30,921 nt of DNA from NCBI GenBank assembly GCA_043812935.1, contig JBDRLO010000071.1, positions 1 through 30,921 on the forward strand, in the 5' to 3' direction. The stretch's first letter is position 1. Every line of letters starts with the position of its first letter. The position numbers and the translations under genes are program-made. The stretch is from JBDRNE01 sp043812935 (GTDB lineage: Bacteria > Omnitrophota > Gorgyraeia > Tantalellales > Tantalellaceae). This document shows positions 1 to 7,631 of this stretch, piece by piece. Below the pieces are notes generated by a model. That model ran no database searches, had not been told where the DNA came from, and saw only the letters and a program-made list of their open reading frames with translations.

Positions 1-960
1 GGAAAATTTTCAAATGAAAAACCTGAAGTTATTAATGCGCAGTGCAAAATAAGTTCCTATAAAGACGATATAAAGGCGCGTCAGGACAAATTAGACGTTG
101 TAGCAAAACAAAATCCTTTATTGTATTTTTTTCTTGCAATGTTTAATTTCACTTTATTGTTTGTATTGTTTGCCGGGCTGATCGTTGACGTGTATTTTTT
201 GCGGCAATGGATAAGAAAAAAAGCAATAGATATATGTGTCGTTCATCAAAAGGAACCTTCCTGGAATTTTAGCGATGTTGTTCGGGTGATTCTGATATTC
301 ATGTCTTTTGGATATGTGTTTTTAATCGTGCAAGGCGCGGGATCAAAGATTTTTCCGATAGTTAATAATGAAAATTTTCGTATGATTTTTAACACAATGG
401 TTATGAATGTAACGGGTATAAGTGTTGTATTATATTTTGTGATGAAAAAATATAAACAGAATATTGAAACAGTAGGCCTTACGTCTAAAAGTTTTATGAA
501 AAGCATATTTTATGCTGTTGTCGGGTATATTGCTTTAGGGCCGATTCTTGCGCTGATAATGACAGGGACTTTTTTTGTTACTGAACTTTTTCATTACAAG
601 CCCCAGGTGCAGCCTATCGTGCAGATTTTTGTTAAAGAAAATAATTTAACGGTACTGTTCTTCTCAACACTTTTTGCCGGAATTTTTGGGCCGATTGCGG
701 AGGAAACCTTTTTCAGGGGGTTTATGTATTCGGCAATAAAGAAGGGTGTAGGTATTTGGGGGGCAATGGTAATTACATCAGCGGTGTTTGCACTTTTACA
801 TGCCCATGCGGTAGGGTTTTTGCCGATAATGGCGTTAGGCCTACTGCTTGCGTATTTATATGAAAAAACAGGGTCTTTAACGGCTTCGATTACAGTGCAT
901 GTTATGCATAACGTTGCTATGGTGATATTGGTTTTTCTTATGCGTTGTATCGGGACTTAG
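1..960 (+). CDS. CPBP family intramembrane metalloprotease, 5'-truncated by window start
   Basis: The reading frame is open from base 1 with no stop, so the true start lies upstream of the window; the TTG at 121 is only an internal codon. The visible 319 residues carry a hydrophilic stretch, then several hydrophobic segments typical of a polytopic membrane protein. The CPBP (CAAX protease and bacteriocin-processing, ABI/Rce1) signature is complete: the Glu-Glu pair in AEETFFRGF (visible residues 234-235, bases 700-705), a histidine in LLHAHAV (near 267) and H-x3-N in HVMHN (300-304). These residues coordinate the catalytic zinc or act in catalysis in Rce1-type proteases. The substrate cannot be told from sequence; bacterial members process or regulate membrane proteins or confer bacteriocin immunity. 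It ends 28 bases before mtnA, in the same direction. The family call is firm, the role is unknown. Confidence 0.9.
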   Translation, partial: GKFSNEKPEVINAQCKISSYKDDIKARQDKLDVVAKQNPLLYFFLAMFNFTLLFVLFAGLIVDVYFLRQWIRKKAIDICVVHQKEPSWNFSDVVRVILIFMSFGYVFLIVQGAGSKIFPIVNNENFRMIFNTMVMNVTGISVVLYFVMKKYKQNIETVGLTSKSFMKSIFYAVVGYIALGPILALIMTGTFFVTELFHYKPQVQPIVQIFVKENNLTVLFFSTLFAGIFGPIAEETFFRGFMYSAIKKGVGIWGAMVITSAVFALLHAHAVGFLPIMALGLLLAYLYEKTGSLTASITVHVMHNVAMVILVFLMRCIGT

Positions 961-991
961 CGTAAATCTTAAATTTAATTAAAGGGGCATG

Positions 992-2023
992 ATGAAGTAT
1001 GAAACAATAAGATGGAAGAATGATAACGTTGAATTGATTGACCAAAGGTTACTTCCTCTAAAGGAAAAATATGTTGTTTGCCGGACAATTAAGGATATGT
1101 GGTTCGCGATAAAGGATATGAAGCTTAGAGGCGCTCCCGCGATCGGAATAGCCGGTGCTTATGGATTATATCTAGGGGTGAGAGGCAGCAAAACAAAAAA
1201 CTTCCAAATTTTTAAAAAAGAAATTGATAAATGTTCAAGATATTTAGGATCAGCGCGGCCTACGGCTCGAAACCTTTTTTGGGCTTTAGAGCGCGCCGCG
1301 TTTCTTGCGAAAAAAAACAAGCAAAAACCGGTTTCTGAGATAAAAAAATTAATGTTAAAAGAAGCCCATTTAATATTGAAAGAGGATTGGAATATTTGCC
1401 GGGCGATTGGCCAATTCGGCGCGAAACTTATTAAAAATAAGTCATCGGTTCTTACGCATTGTAATGCCGGAGGATTGGCGACTTCGGGTTATGGAACCGC
1501 GCTTGGGGTGATTTTTGCGGCAAAGAAAAAGATTTACAGGGTTTTTGTTGATGAAACCCGTCCCTGGCTGCAGGGCGCGCGTTTAACAGCATGGGAACTT
1601 ACAAAAGCAAAAGTACCTGCGGTTTTAATCTGTGATAATATGGCGGCAGCGCTTATGGCTAAAGGAGAAGTAGACGCAGTGATTGTCGGTGCGGATCGTA
1701 TAGCGCGAAACGGAGATACTGCCAATAAGATAGGGACGTACAGTCTTGCCGTATCCGCGAATTATCACAATGTTCCTTTTTATGTTGCCGCGCCGGTTTC
1801 GACATTTGACCTTTCTATTGGTTCGGGCAAGGAAATTCTGATAGAAGAAAGGTGCGGTTCTGAAGTAAAAAAAATCAATGGAAGATATGTTACGGTTAAG
1901 GATATACAAGTAAAGAATCCGGCGTTTGATGTGACGCCGGCAAAATTAATTACAGTAATAATTACGGAAAAGGGTATAATTAAAAAACCAAATAAAAAGA
2001 AAATAACAGAAATGATTAAATAA
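992..2023 (+). CDS. mtnA: S-methyl-5-thioribose-1-phosphate isomerase
   Basis: MtnA isomerises the aldose 5-methylthioribose-1-phosphate to the ketose 5-methylthioribulose-1-phosphate in methionine salvage. The 343 residues match the family in length and motifs: GAPAIGIAGAYGL near the N-terminus, the catalytic cysteine in HCNAGGLAT (C157), DETRPWLQGARLTAWEL, and the catalytic aspartate in VGADRIARNGDTANKIGTY (D235); these correspond to the Cys160/Asp240 pair known from the Bacillus enzyme. STFDLSIGSGKE near residue 270 is also typical. Two adjacent ATGs exist at 989 and 992; AAAGGGG (981-987) sits only one base from the first and four from the second, so 992 is preferred. No other methionine-salvage gene is visible, so it may serve a partial pathway such as the DHAP or isoprenoid shunt. 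The eIF2B-like relative ribose-1,5-bisphosphate isomerase is less likely given the motifs. Confidence 0.93.
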   Translation: MKYETIRWKNDNVELIDQRLLPLKEKYVVCRTIKDMWFAIKDMKLRGAPAIGIAGAYGLYLGVRGSKTKNFQIFKKEIDKCSRYLGSARPTARNLFWALERAAFLAKKNKQKPVSEIKKLMLKEAHLILKEDWNICRAIGQFGAKLIKNKSSVLTHCNAGGLATSGYGTALGVIFAAKKKIYRVFVDETRPWLQGARLTAWELTKAKVPAVLICDNMAAALMAKGEVDAVIVGADRIARNGDTANKIGTYSLAVSANYHNVPFYVAAPVSTFDLSIGSGKEILIEERCGSEVKKINGRYVTVKDIQVKNPAFDVTPAKLITVIITEKGIIKKPNKKKITEMIK

Positions 2024-2054
2024 TGTGCAAGACATTTTTGTCTGTTTCGGCACA
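2024..2054 (+). other. Stem-loop directly after mtnA
   Basis: TGTGC (2024-2028) pairs with GCACA (2050-2054) and AGACA (2030-2034) pairs with TGTCT (2039-2043) around a TTTT loop. There is no following run of T, so it is not a standard intrinsic terminator. It may be a 3' mRNA structure or processing site. The stems are short and could be chance. Confidence 0.3.
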
Positions 2055-2263
2055 TAGTTGTTCGAATGGCTTTTATGAAGAGAGTAAATATACTTGGTAA
2101 TTCTGGAGTTCTCAGCGTAGGTCTTCGGCAGGATTATGAGACTGGCTGTAGGGGGCAGGCATGCCTGCCCCTTACGATGGCAAAGAAGATATTTTTACCG
2201 AACAGGTGTGGGCATCCAGAGGTGCGAGCGGGAAACGTGTTATGCAGGTGGGGTTAAAATCTT
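2055..2263 (+). other. mtnA-thiL spacer, possible gene remnant carrying a palindrome
   Basis: This is part of the longest non-coding gap of the window (2024-2263). One open frame at 2066-2257 (63 codons) and a second, in another frame, reading GKEDIFTEQVWASRGASGKR at 2179-2238 both look protein-like in composition, but neither matches a family I recognise. A 28-bp near-palindrome (2148-2175) sits between them. The spacer could be a decayed gene broken by the repeat, or plain leader sequence. I do not call a gene here. A purine-rich AGGTGGGG at 2246-2253 serves as a ribosome binding site for thiL. Confidence 0.25.
2148..2175. repeat. TAGGG-type palindromic repeat, copy 1
   Basis: The 20 bases 2152-2171 (GGGGCAGGCATGCCTGCCCC) are a perfect palindrome, and flanking GTAG/TTAC extend it to 28 bases with one G-T wobble. 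Its central AGGCATGCCT is shared with copy 2 at 3669-3688, and its GTAGGG left edge with the copies at 10732, 27131 and 29843. It is a REP-like element of unknown mobilising enzyme. Confidence 0.8.
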
Positions 2264-3154
2264 ATGAAAGAATTAAAATTTATTGAATATATAAAACAGC
2301 GGGCATCAAAACCCGGAAAAGGCATTATTGCCGGGATAGGGGATGATGCGGCTGTTCTTGAATATGATGATAGGCAGTATCTTTTATGGGCGACTGATAT
2401 GATAGTTGAGGGGACTCATTTTATGTTAAAAAATGATTCATTGGAAAACATCGGCCGTAAAGTTGTTGCGGTTAATATTAGTGATATTGCGGCAATGGGA
2501 GGTGTCCCTAAATACATTACTGTAAATATAGGTGTTCCGCGAGGTTTTACGAAAAAGAAGTTAATCAGGATATATGACGGTATATTTAATATGTGCAGAA
2601 GGTATGGTGTGTTTGTTGTGGGGGGGGATACAAATGGTTCAGAGCGGCTTGTGATAGATGTATCAATCTTAGGTGTTGTGGAGAAGAAAAGGTTAATCCG
2701 CCGTAACGGAGCGAAAAAGGGAGATCTTATATTAATTACCGGTCCGGTTCGAGATGGAAAAAAAGAACATTTAACTTTTGATCCGCGCGTTAAAGAAGCG
2801 CAATTTCTTTCCGGGAACTTCAAAATTACGTCAATGATAGATGTGTCGGATGGTATTGCTGTGGATTTGAATCGTTTATGTGCTGAAAGTAAGACAGGTG
2901 CTATAATATATCAGGATGCCATTTCTCTTTCAGCAAATCTTTCATTGGAAGATGCTTTGTATTACGGCGAAAGTTTTGAACTTTTGTTTACAATGGTGCC
3001 AAGCGAAGTTAAAAAATTGTTTTTAAGCCCGGAAAAGCATAAAGCCGGATATTGTGTAATCGGCGAAATAACAGGCAAAAAAGAAGGGTGTATATTAGTG
3101 CGAAAAGAAGGGCGGATAGTATCGCTCAAAGCACTTGGATACAGACACATGTAA
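2264..3154 (+). CDS. thiL: Thiamine-monophosphate kinase (AIR synthase/PurM superfamily)
   Basis: ThiL phosphorylates thiamine monophosphate to the cofactor thiamine diphosphate with ATP. The N-terminal Mg/ATP-binding signature GIGDDAAV (residues 25-31 region) is followed by TDMIVEGTHF (D45), VNISDIAAMGG and GGDT, then the C-terminal domain motif SMIDVSDGIAVDL and a GESFELLFT block that replaces the usual GEDYELL. At 296 residues it is a little shorter than the roughly 320 of well-studied ThiL, with the trimming in the middle and C-terminal parts. The start is the only ATG close to the ribosome binding site AGGTGGGG. It lies 22 bases before tsaE. No other thiamine genes are in the window and no TPP riboswitch is visible. 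A related AIR-synthase-like kinase cannot be fully excluded, but the motif order favours ThiL. Confidence 0.87.
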   Translation: MKELKFIEYIKQRASKPGKGIIAGIGDDAAVLEYDDRQYLLWATDMIVEGTHFMLKNDSLENIGRKVVAVNISDIAAMGGVPKYITVNIGVPRGFTKKKLIRIYDGIFNMCRRYGVFVVGGDTNGSERLVIDVSILGVVEKKRLIRRNGAKKGDLILITGPVRDGKKEHLTFDPRVKEAQFLSGNFKITSMIDVSDGIAVDLNRLCAESKTGAIIYQDAISLSANLSLEDALYYGESFELLFTMVPSEVKKLFLSPEKHKAGYCVIGEITGKKEGCILVRKEGRIVSLKALGYRHM

Positions 3155-3176
3155 TAATTATTAAAGAGGCTGTTCA

Positions 3177-3641
3177 ATGGAAAATATCAGAAGCATTACT
3201 ACCAGTTCTCCTGAAGAAACCATGAAGCTGGGGAAAAAAATAGCAAAACAATTAAAAACAGGAGATTTAGTTGCTCTTATCGGAGAATTGGGGACAGGTA
3301 AAACAGTTTTTGTTAAAGGATTAGCAAAAGGGCTTGGAGTGAAAAACCCGTTGTATGTTAATAGCCCGTCATTTGTTATTGTAAAAGAATATGAAGGGCA
3401 AAAGAATTTATATCATTTCGACGTTTATCGTATAGATTTAAGAAGTTTTTGCGAGACGTTGGATTATAAGCGTTATTTTTATGGACGCGGTATAACTGTG
3501 GTTGAATGGGCAGACAAGATAAAAGAAGTTTTGCCAGAGCAGTATTTGGAAATAACTATCAAATACGGGCCGCAACAAAAGAGGCTCTTGAGTTTTCGTG
3601 CGATAGGCGGCAAATTTAAGGGAATTATTGCGAAACTATAA
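3177..3641 (+). CDS. tsaE: tRNA t6A biosynthesis ATPase TsaE
   Basis: TsaE is the ATPase that works with TsaB and TsaD to transfer the threonylcarbamoyl group to A37 of ANN-decoding tRNAs. The 154-residue length is normal. The Walker A motif GELGTGKT spans residues 36-43; VNSPSFVIVKEY (61-72) matches the family switch-like region, HFDVYR (80-85) and the VVEWADK block (108-114, with the conserved E110-W-A-D) complete the fingerprint. The ribosome binding site AAAGAGG (3163-3169) is 7 bases before the ATG. The next gene is tsaB, as in many bacteria; tsaD and tsaC are not in the window. Confidence 0.94.
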   Translation: MENIRSITTSSPEETMKLGKKIAKQLKTGDLVALIGELGTGKTVFVKGLAKGLGVKNPLYVNSPSFVIVKEYEGQKNLYHFDVYRIDLRSFCETLDYKRYFYGRGITVVEWADKIKEVLPEQYLEITIKYGPQQKRLLSFRAIGGKFKGIIAKL

Positions 3642-3668
3642 TTAATAACAGCTGTTTTTAGATTGTAG

Positions 3669-3688
3669 GGTCCAGGCATGCCTGGACC
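3669..3688. repeat. TAGGG-type palindromic repeat, copy 2
   Basis: GGTCCAGGCATGCCTGGACC is a perfect 20-base palindrome preceded by GTAG (3665-3668 region), giving the same GTAGGG edge and AGGCATGCCT core as copy 1. It lies between tsaE and tsaB. The ATG in its centre opens a frame into tsaB, but that frame is a fortuitous N-terminal extension. Confidence 0.8.
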
Positions 3689-3731
3689 TGATAAAAAAGA
3701 AAGCTTATTGAAAAAATATAAAGAGAGAATG

Positions 3732-4421
3732 ATGAAAGTATTAGCATTTGATACCTCAACAAAATTTTTAACAATAGCATGTGTAGAGAATAATAAACCG
3801 GAAAAAACGTATCATAAAGATGTGGGAATCCGGCATAGTGAGATTTTAACCGGAAAAATTAAAGATATGCTGGATGATCTTAACTGGACGATGCAGGATT
3901 TGGATTTAATATGTGTCGGATCCGGGCCCGGCTCTTTTACTGGATTACGTGTTGCTATGGCAACGGTTAAAGGTTTTTTAACGGTGGTTTCGGCTAAAGC
4001 AGTTGTTGTCCCGACAGTGGATGCCATGGCAATGAATGTATCGAAAAGTTTTGCAGTTGAAAAGAAGCATAAATTAATAGCGCCTTTTTTAGACGCAAGA
4101 AAAAATAAAATATATACATGTATTTATGATTGTTTTAAGACAGACGTTAAACTTGTTTCAGGTTATATATTATCAAAACCCGAAGATTTCTTAAAAGGGT
4201 TAAAACAGAATTTGTTTTTTTTCGGAGATGGCGTGAAAAAATATAAAAAAGAACTGGATTCGTGTTCTTTTGCGGATTATTCCGAGGATGTAGATTGGTA
4301 TCCTAAGGCCGTTGATATCGCGCGTATAGGCCTGAAAAAATCTTTAAAAAAGACAGATAGCCATGAAAATATAGAACCTTTATATTTGCATGAAAAGGAA
4401 TGTAATATAGTTAATGGTTGA
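3732..4421 (+). CDS. tsaB: tRNA t6A biosynthesis protein TsaB
   Basis: TsaB is the inactive ASKHA-fold partner that scaffolds TsaD and TsaE in t6A synthesis. The N-terminus KVLAFDTSTKFLTIA is the phosphate-1-like strand of the family, RHSEIL follows, and VGSGPGSFTGLRVAMAT is the highly conserved TsaB signature. The frame is open from the ATG at 3678 inside the upstream palindrome, but homologues begin at MKVLAFDTS, and a purine-rich AAGAGAG (3721-3727) precedes the twin ATGs at 3729/3732; 3732 is chosen. That gives 229 residues, normal for the family. The C-terminal third is diverged and lysine-rich, as is usual. Confidence 0.9.
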   Translation: MKVLAFDTSTKFLTIACVENNKPEKTYHKDVGIRHSEILTGKIKDMLDDLNWTMQDLDLICVGSGPGSFTGLRVAMATVKGFLTVVSAKAVVVPTVDAMAMNVSKSFAVEKKHKLIAPFLDARKNKIYTCIYDCFKTDVKLVSGYILSKPEDFLKGLKQNLFFFGDGVKKYKKELDSCSFADYSEDVDWYPKAVDIARIGLKKSLKKTDSHENIEPLYLHEKECNIVNG

Positions 4422-4534
4422 TGCAAAAATGTCGTGGGGGAGGGCCTTGTGACCGAAGGGAATCCCGAGGATACCCGAGGGGCATCCTTCCGCAATCGTA
4501 AATCGTTGATGCTAGATGGTAAAAGAAGGCTTTG
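4422..4534 (+). other. tsaB-alr spacer with GC-rich repeat-like block
   Basis: The gap holds a block (about 4430-4495) much richer in G and C than the flanking genes, with a direct repeat CCCGAGG at 4464-4470 and 4474-4480 and possible GAAGG/CCTTC pairing around it. It does not fold as a tRNA and has no open frame of note. It may be another dispersed intergenic repeat family. AGAAGG (4523-4528) is the ribosome binding site for alr. Confidence 0.45.
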
Positions 4535-5656
4535 ATGACAAGTTACAGGCCCACATGGGCGGAAATAAATTTAAGTGCCGTTAAGTACAATTTAAATTGT
4601 ATACGGGGTTTTCTTGATGATAAGGTTAGCATTCTTGCGGTAGTTAAAGCTAATGCTTATGGACACGGTATATGTCCTGTCAGCAAAGCTTTGGTGGAAG
4701 ACGGTGTGGATTATTTAGGAGTAGCGACGGTAGATGAAGCGTTAACTTTGAGAAGCGCCGGAATTTCCGTGCCTATTTTAGTTTTAGGAGCTGTACTTAA
4801 AGAAGAGGCAAAGGCGGCTGTAAAGTATAATATTACGCTTACTTTATGCAGCCGTGCGCTTTTACGAATTTTTACGGATATTGCGGCTGAAATGGGCGCG
4901 TGTCCTAAAGTGCATATCAAAATAGATACAGGAATGGGAAGAATTGGGATATGGCATGAGGAAGCAGTCCCTTTTATTCGGGAAGTATTTTTAACGAAAA
5001 AGATTGAAATTGAAGGGATATACACGCATTTTTCTTCTGCCGCGAGAGATAAAATGGTAACACAATTACAAATAGAGTCTTTTGATAAAGTTTTAGAAGA
5101 TTTGAAGAAGAACGAAGGCATTTCTGTAAAATACAGGCATGCTGCGAATAGTATAGCGGTAGTTGATTGGAAATCGTCACATTTAAATATGGTACGTCCT
5201 GGGATTTTGCTTTATGGAGTGTATCCGAAAGAAGATTTTCGCAAAGAACTTAAACTTAGTCCGGTTATGAGCTTAAAAACCAAAATAGTACATTTGAAAG
5301 AAACCCCGCCCGGCAGAGCGATAAGTTATGGAAGAACCTATATAACTCAGAAATGGACAAAGATTGCTACAATTCCCATCGGGTATGCTGACGGCTATGG
5401 ACGAATCCTTTCAAATAAGGCAGAAGCTTTAATTAAAGAGCAATACGTTAGGATTGTGGGTATGGTTACAATGGATCAGACCCTTTTGGACGTTGGTCAT
5501 ATCAAAAATGTTCAGGAAGGAGATGAGGTGGTTTTGGTCGGAAGACAGGCTAATTCTGAGGTTAATATCGAAAAGATAGCAAAATTGGCCGGAACCATAC
5601 CGTATGAGATTTTATCTGCAATAACAGACAGGGTGCCGCGGGTTTATACACGTTAG
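4535..5656 (+). CDS. alr: Alanine racemase
   Basis: Alr interconverts L- and D-alanine with pyridoxal phosphate and supplies D-alanine for peptidoglycan. The PLP lysine is K38 in AVVKANAYGHG, and the second catalytic base is Y284 in IPIGYADGYGR. KIDTGMGRIG, THFSSA, RHAANSIA, MVRPGILLYG, ISYGRTY and VGMVTMDQT are all in the expected order across the TIM barrel and C-terminal beta domain. The 373-residue length is typical. A TTG lies one codon upstream at 4532, but the ATG at 4535 is six bases from AGAAGG and is preferred. The next gene begins after a 226-base gap with its own promoter, so alr probably ends a transcription unit, though no strong terminator hairpin is visible. Confidence 0.96.
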   Translation: MTSYRPTWAEINLSAVKYNLNCIRGFLDDKVSILAVVKANAYGHGICPVSKALVEDGVDYLGVATVDEALTLRSAGISVPILVLGAVLKEEAKAAVKYNITLTLCSRALLRIFTDIAAEMGACPKVHIKIDTGMGRIGIWHEEAVPFIREVFLTKKIEIEGIYTHFSSAARDKMVTQLQIESFDKVLEDLKKNEGISVKYRHAANSIAVVDWKSSHLNMVRPGILLYGVYPKEDFRKELKLSPVMSLKTKIVHLKETPPGRAISYGRTYITQKWTKIATIPIGYADGYGRILSNKAEALIKEQYVRIVGMVTMDQTLLDVGHIKNVQEGDEVVLVGRQANSEVNIEKIAKLAGTIPYEILSAITDRVPRVYTR

Positions 5657-5740
5657 TTTTAACGAGTTTTATTCAAAAGCATATTTCTATTGAGAAACAG
5701 GTGTTTGGTTTAAGAGATGAATTTAAAAACTAAAACCTAG

Positions 5741-5768
5741 TTGACAAAGCTTTTCAATGTGTTATACT
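5741..5768 (+). promoter_or_regulatory. Near-consensus sigma-70 promoter for the ilv-leu genes
   Basis: TTGACA (5741-5746) matches the -35 consensus exactly and TATACT (5763-5768) matches five of six -10 bases, with a 16-base spacer. Transcription would start near 5775, giving a leader of about 108 bases before ilvB. It is the best promoter in the window. Confidence 0.8.
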
Positions 5769-5774
5769 TTTTCT

Positions 5775-5882
5775 TTGATGTAGTTTTTAGTATATTATAA
5801 TATTATAAAAGAAAATATTATTATTTTCTATTCAATTGCCTATTGGGTCGAATTGTCCAAAAGGCCGGATAAGGGGAATAAA
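5775..5882 (+). promoter_or_regulatory. ilvB 5' leader with AT-rich hairpin
   Basis: The leader contains a hairpin AGAAAATA (5810-5817) / TATTTTCT (5822-5829) with a TTAT loop. I see no leader peptide rich in Ile, Leu or Val codons and no T-box (no recognisable TGGNACC antiterminator motif), so classical attenuation is not supported. AAGGGG (5871-5876) is the ribosome binding site. Confidence 0.4.
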
Positions 5883-7577
5883 ATGAATAAAATTACCGGT
5901 GCTGAAATATTGATACAAAGCCTTAAAGCTGAAGAAGTTAAACATGTTTTTGGTTATCCCGGGGGGTCAGTTATACCTTTGACTGATAAGTTTTACAGTG
6001 AAAAAGATATTAAATTTCATTTAACCCGCCATGAACAAGGTGCGGTACACGCGGCAGATGGGTATGCTCGGGCTACGGGAAAGGTAGGCGTTTGTATTGC
6101 GACATCAGGCCCTGGTGCGACTAATCTGGTTACTGGTATTGCGACAGCGAACATGGATTCTATTCCGATAGTTGCTATTACCGGACAGGTTAATTCCGCG
6201 CTTATCGGTAATGACGATTTTCAGGAAGCTGATATGGTTGGAATAACTCGTCCAATTACAAAACACAATTATCTTGTTAAAGACGTTAAAGAGCTGGCAC
6301 AGGTTGTTAAAGAGGCTTTTCATATAGCAAGAACCGGGCGGCCGGGTCCTGTTCTGATAGATTTGCCGGTAGACGTACAGCTTCAGACCGCGGAGTTTAA
6401 ATATCCGAAAACAGTTGCATTAAAAGGTTATAACCCGACATACAAAGGGCACATTGGCCAGATTAAAAAAATTATAAAGGCTATTAATAAATGTAAAAAA
6501 CCTGTTATTTATGCAGGCGGAGGAATTATTCTTTCCGGTGCAAGTAAGAATCTTACTGCTTTCGCGCGGAAAACAAATATTCCGGTAACCACAACTTTAA
6601 TGGGGCTTGGCGGTTTTCCTGAAGATGATTCTTTAAGTCTGGGCATGCTTGGTATGCATGGTACTGCTTACGCTAATCATGCTGTGCAGGAAGCAGATCT
6701 TATTATTGCTGTCGGGGCCAGGTTTGACGACAGAGTAACTGGCAGAATTGATACATTTGCGCCTAATGCTATAATCGCGCATATTGATATTGATCCGGCG
6801 AGTGTAAGTAAAAATGTGCAGGTAGATATTCCTGTTATTGGAGACGCGAAGGAAATCCTTAAAGAATTGCAAAATTTATCCGAAAAAACTGATTTTGCCG
6901 AATGGCATAAAAAGATTTCCACCTGGAAAAAGCAAATCCCGTTAAGATACAAAGATGATAATAAACTGCGTCCGCAGTTTATTATTGAAGAAATGTACAA
7001 ATTGACCAAAGGTGAGGATGTTATAATTTGTACAGAGGTGGGGCAAAACCAGATGTGGGCTGCACAGTATTATACGTATACAAAACCTCGTACATGGATT
7101 TCCAGCGGAGGGTTGGGAACTATGGGGTATGGGTTCCCGGCGGCAATCGGGGCAAAAATAGGCCGGCCCGAAGCTGTTGTATTTGATATAGCGGGAGACG
7201 GCAGTATTCAGATGAATATACAAGAACTGGCGTTATCGGTAATGGAAAAAATACCTGTTAAAATAGTTATCCTGAATAATGGATATCTTGGTATGGTGCG
7301 TCAATGGCAGGAACTTTTTTATGATAAAAGATACGCGTTTACGAGTTTAACGCAAAATTTAAGTACGACATGTCCTGATTTTGTGAAATTAGCTGAAAGC
7401 TATGGAGCCAAGGGGATTCGGGTAACAAAAAAGGATGAAGTTAAAAAAGCTCTTAAAATGGCTTTAAAAACAAAAGGCACAGTGCTGTTGGATTTTATAA
7501 TCGAAAGAGAAGAAAACGTTTTTCCCATGGTTCCGGCAGGCGAATCTATCAGCAAGATGATGCATGGATTGGCGTGA
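5883..7577 (+). CDS. ilvB: Acetolactate synthase, large (catalytic) subunit
   Basis: IlvB condenses pyruvate with pyruvate or 2-oxobutyrate using thiamine diphosphate and FAD, the first committed step of valine, leucine and isoleucine synthesis. The catalytic glutamate is E51 in HEQGAVHAADGYAR; SGPGATNLVTG and TGQV follow, the FAD region includes GARFDDRVTG, and the ThDP/Mg motif GDGSIQMN begins at residue 438, followed by NNGYLGMVRQWQE, which is diagnostic of true acetolactate synthase rather than other ThDP enzymes. The start at ATG 5883 has AAGGGG six bases upstream; a TTG at 5853 would extend it without support. The 564 residues match the family. It is the first gene after the promoter at 5741 and precedes ilvN by 73 bases. 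Confidence 0.97.
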   Translation: MNKITGAEILIQSLKAEEVKHVFGYPGGSVIPLTDKFYSEKDIKFHLTRHEQGAVHAADGYARATGKVGVCIATSGPGATNLVTGIATANMDSIPIVAITGQVNSALIGNDDFQEADMVGITRPITKHNYLVKDVKELAQVVKEAFHIARTGRPGPVLIDLPVDVQLQTAEFKYPKTVALKGYNPTYKGHIGQIKKIIKAINKCKKPVIYAGGGIILSGASKNLTAFARKTNIPVTTTLMGLGGFPEDDSLSLGMLGMHGTAYANHAVQEADLIIAVGARFDDRVTGRIDTFAPNAIIAHIDIDPASVSKNVQVDIPVIGDAKEILKELQNLSEKTDFAEWHKKISTWKKQIPLRYKDDNKLRPQFIIEEMYKLTKGEDVIICTEVGQNQMWAAQYYTYTKPRTWISSGGLGTMGYGFPAAIGAKIGRPEAVVFDIAGDGSIQMNIQELALSVMEKIPVKIVILNNGYLGMVRQWQELFYDKRYAFTSLTQNLSTTCPDFVKLAESYGAKGIRVTKKDEVKKALKMALKTKGTVLLDFIIEREENVFPMVPAGESISKMMHGLA

Positions 7578-7587
7578 AATAATTATA

Positions 7588-7631
7588 GCGTTGCAAGTTA
7601 CACGCGACACGTTGCACGTTAAGTGCAACGC
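7588..7631. repeat. ACGTG/GTAACG repeat array, ilvB-ilvN copy
   Basis: The gap before ilvN holds GCGTTGCA (7588-7595) and its inverse TGCAACGC (7624-7631), and inside it a perfect hairpin CGTTGCAC (7610-7617) / GTGCAACG (7623-7630) with loop GTTAA. The unit resembles the arrays before aroK (13773) and before the GT4-GT9 gene (23821); AAGTGCAACGCAAAT is shared almost exactly with AAGTGTAACGCAAAT at 13795-13809. The ribosome binding site of ilvN follows it. Confidence 0.65.

Noticed and set aside
2066..2257. 63-codon open frame between mtnA and thiL as a gene
   Set aside because: It runs through the palindrome, lacks a good ribosome binding site and matches no family I know; kept only as a possible remnant.
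2055..2263. TPP riboswitch upstream of thiL
   Set aside because: AGCGTAGG at about 2113-2120 recalls part of the TPP aptamer, but the upstream CTGAGA and matching helices are missing or out of order.
3678..3731. Extended N-terminus for TsaB from the ATG in the palindrome
   Set aside because: The extra 18 residues are encoded by the repeat and spacer; family members start at MKVLAFDTS, and the purine-rich site is next to 3729/3732.
4422..4534. tRNA or small RNA gene in the tsaB-alr gap
   Set aside because: No cloverleaf arms, no T-loop GTTCRA motif and no promoter or terminator were found.
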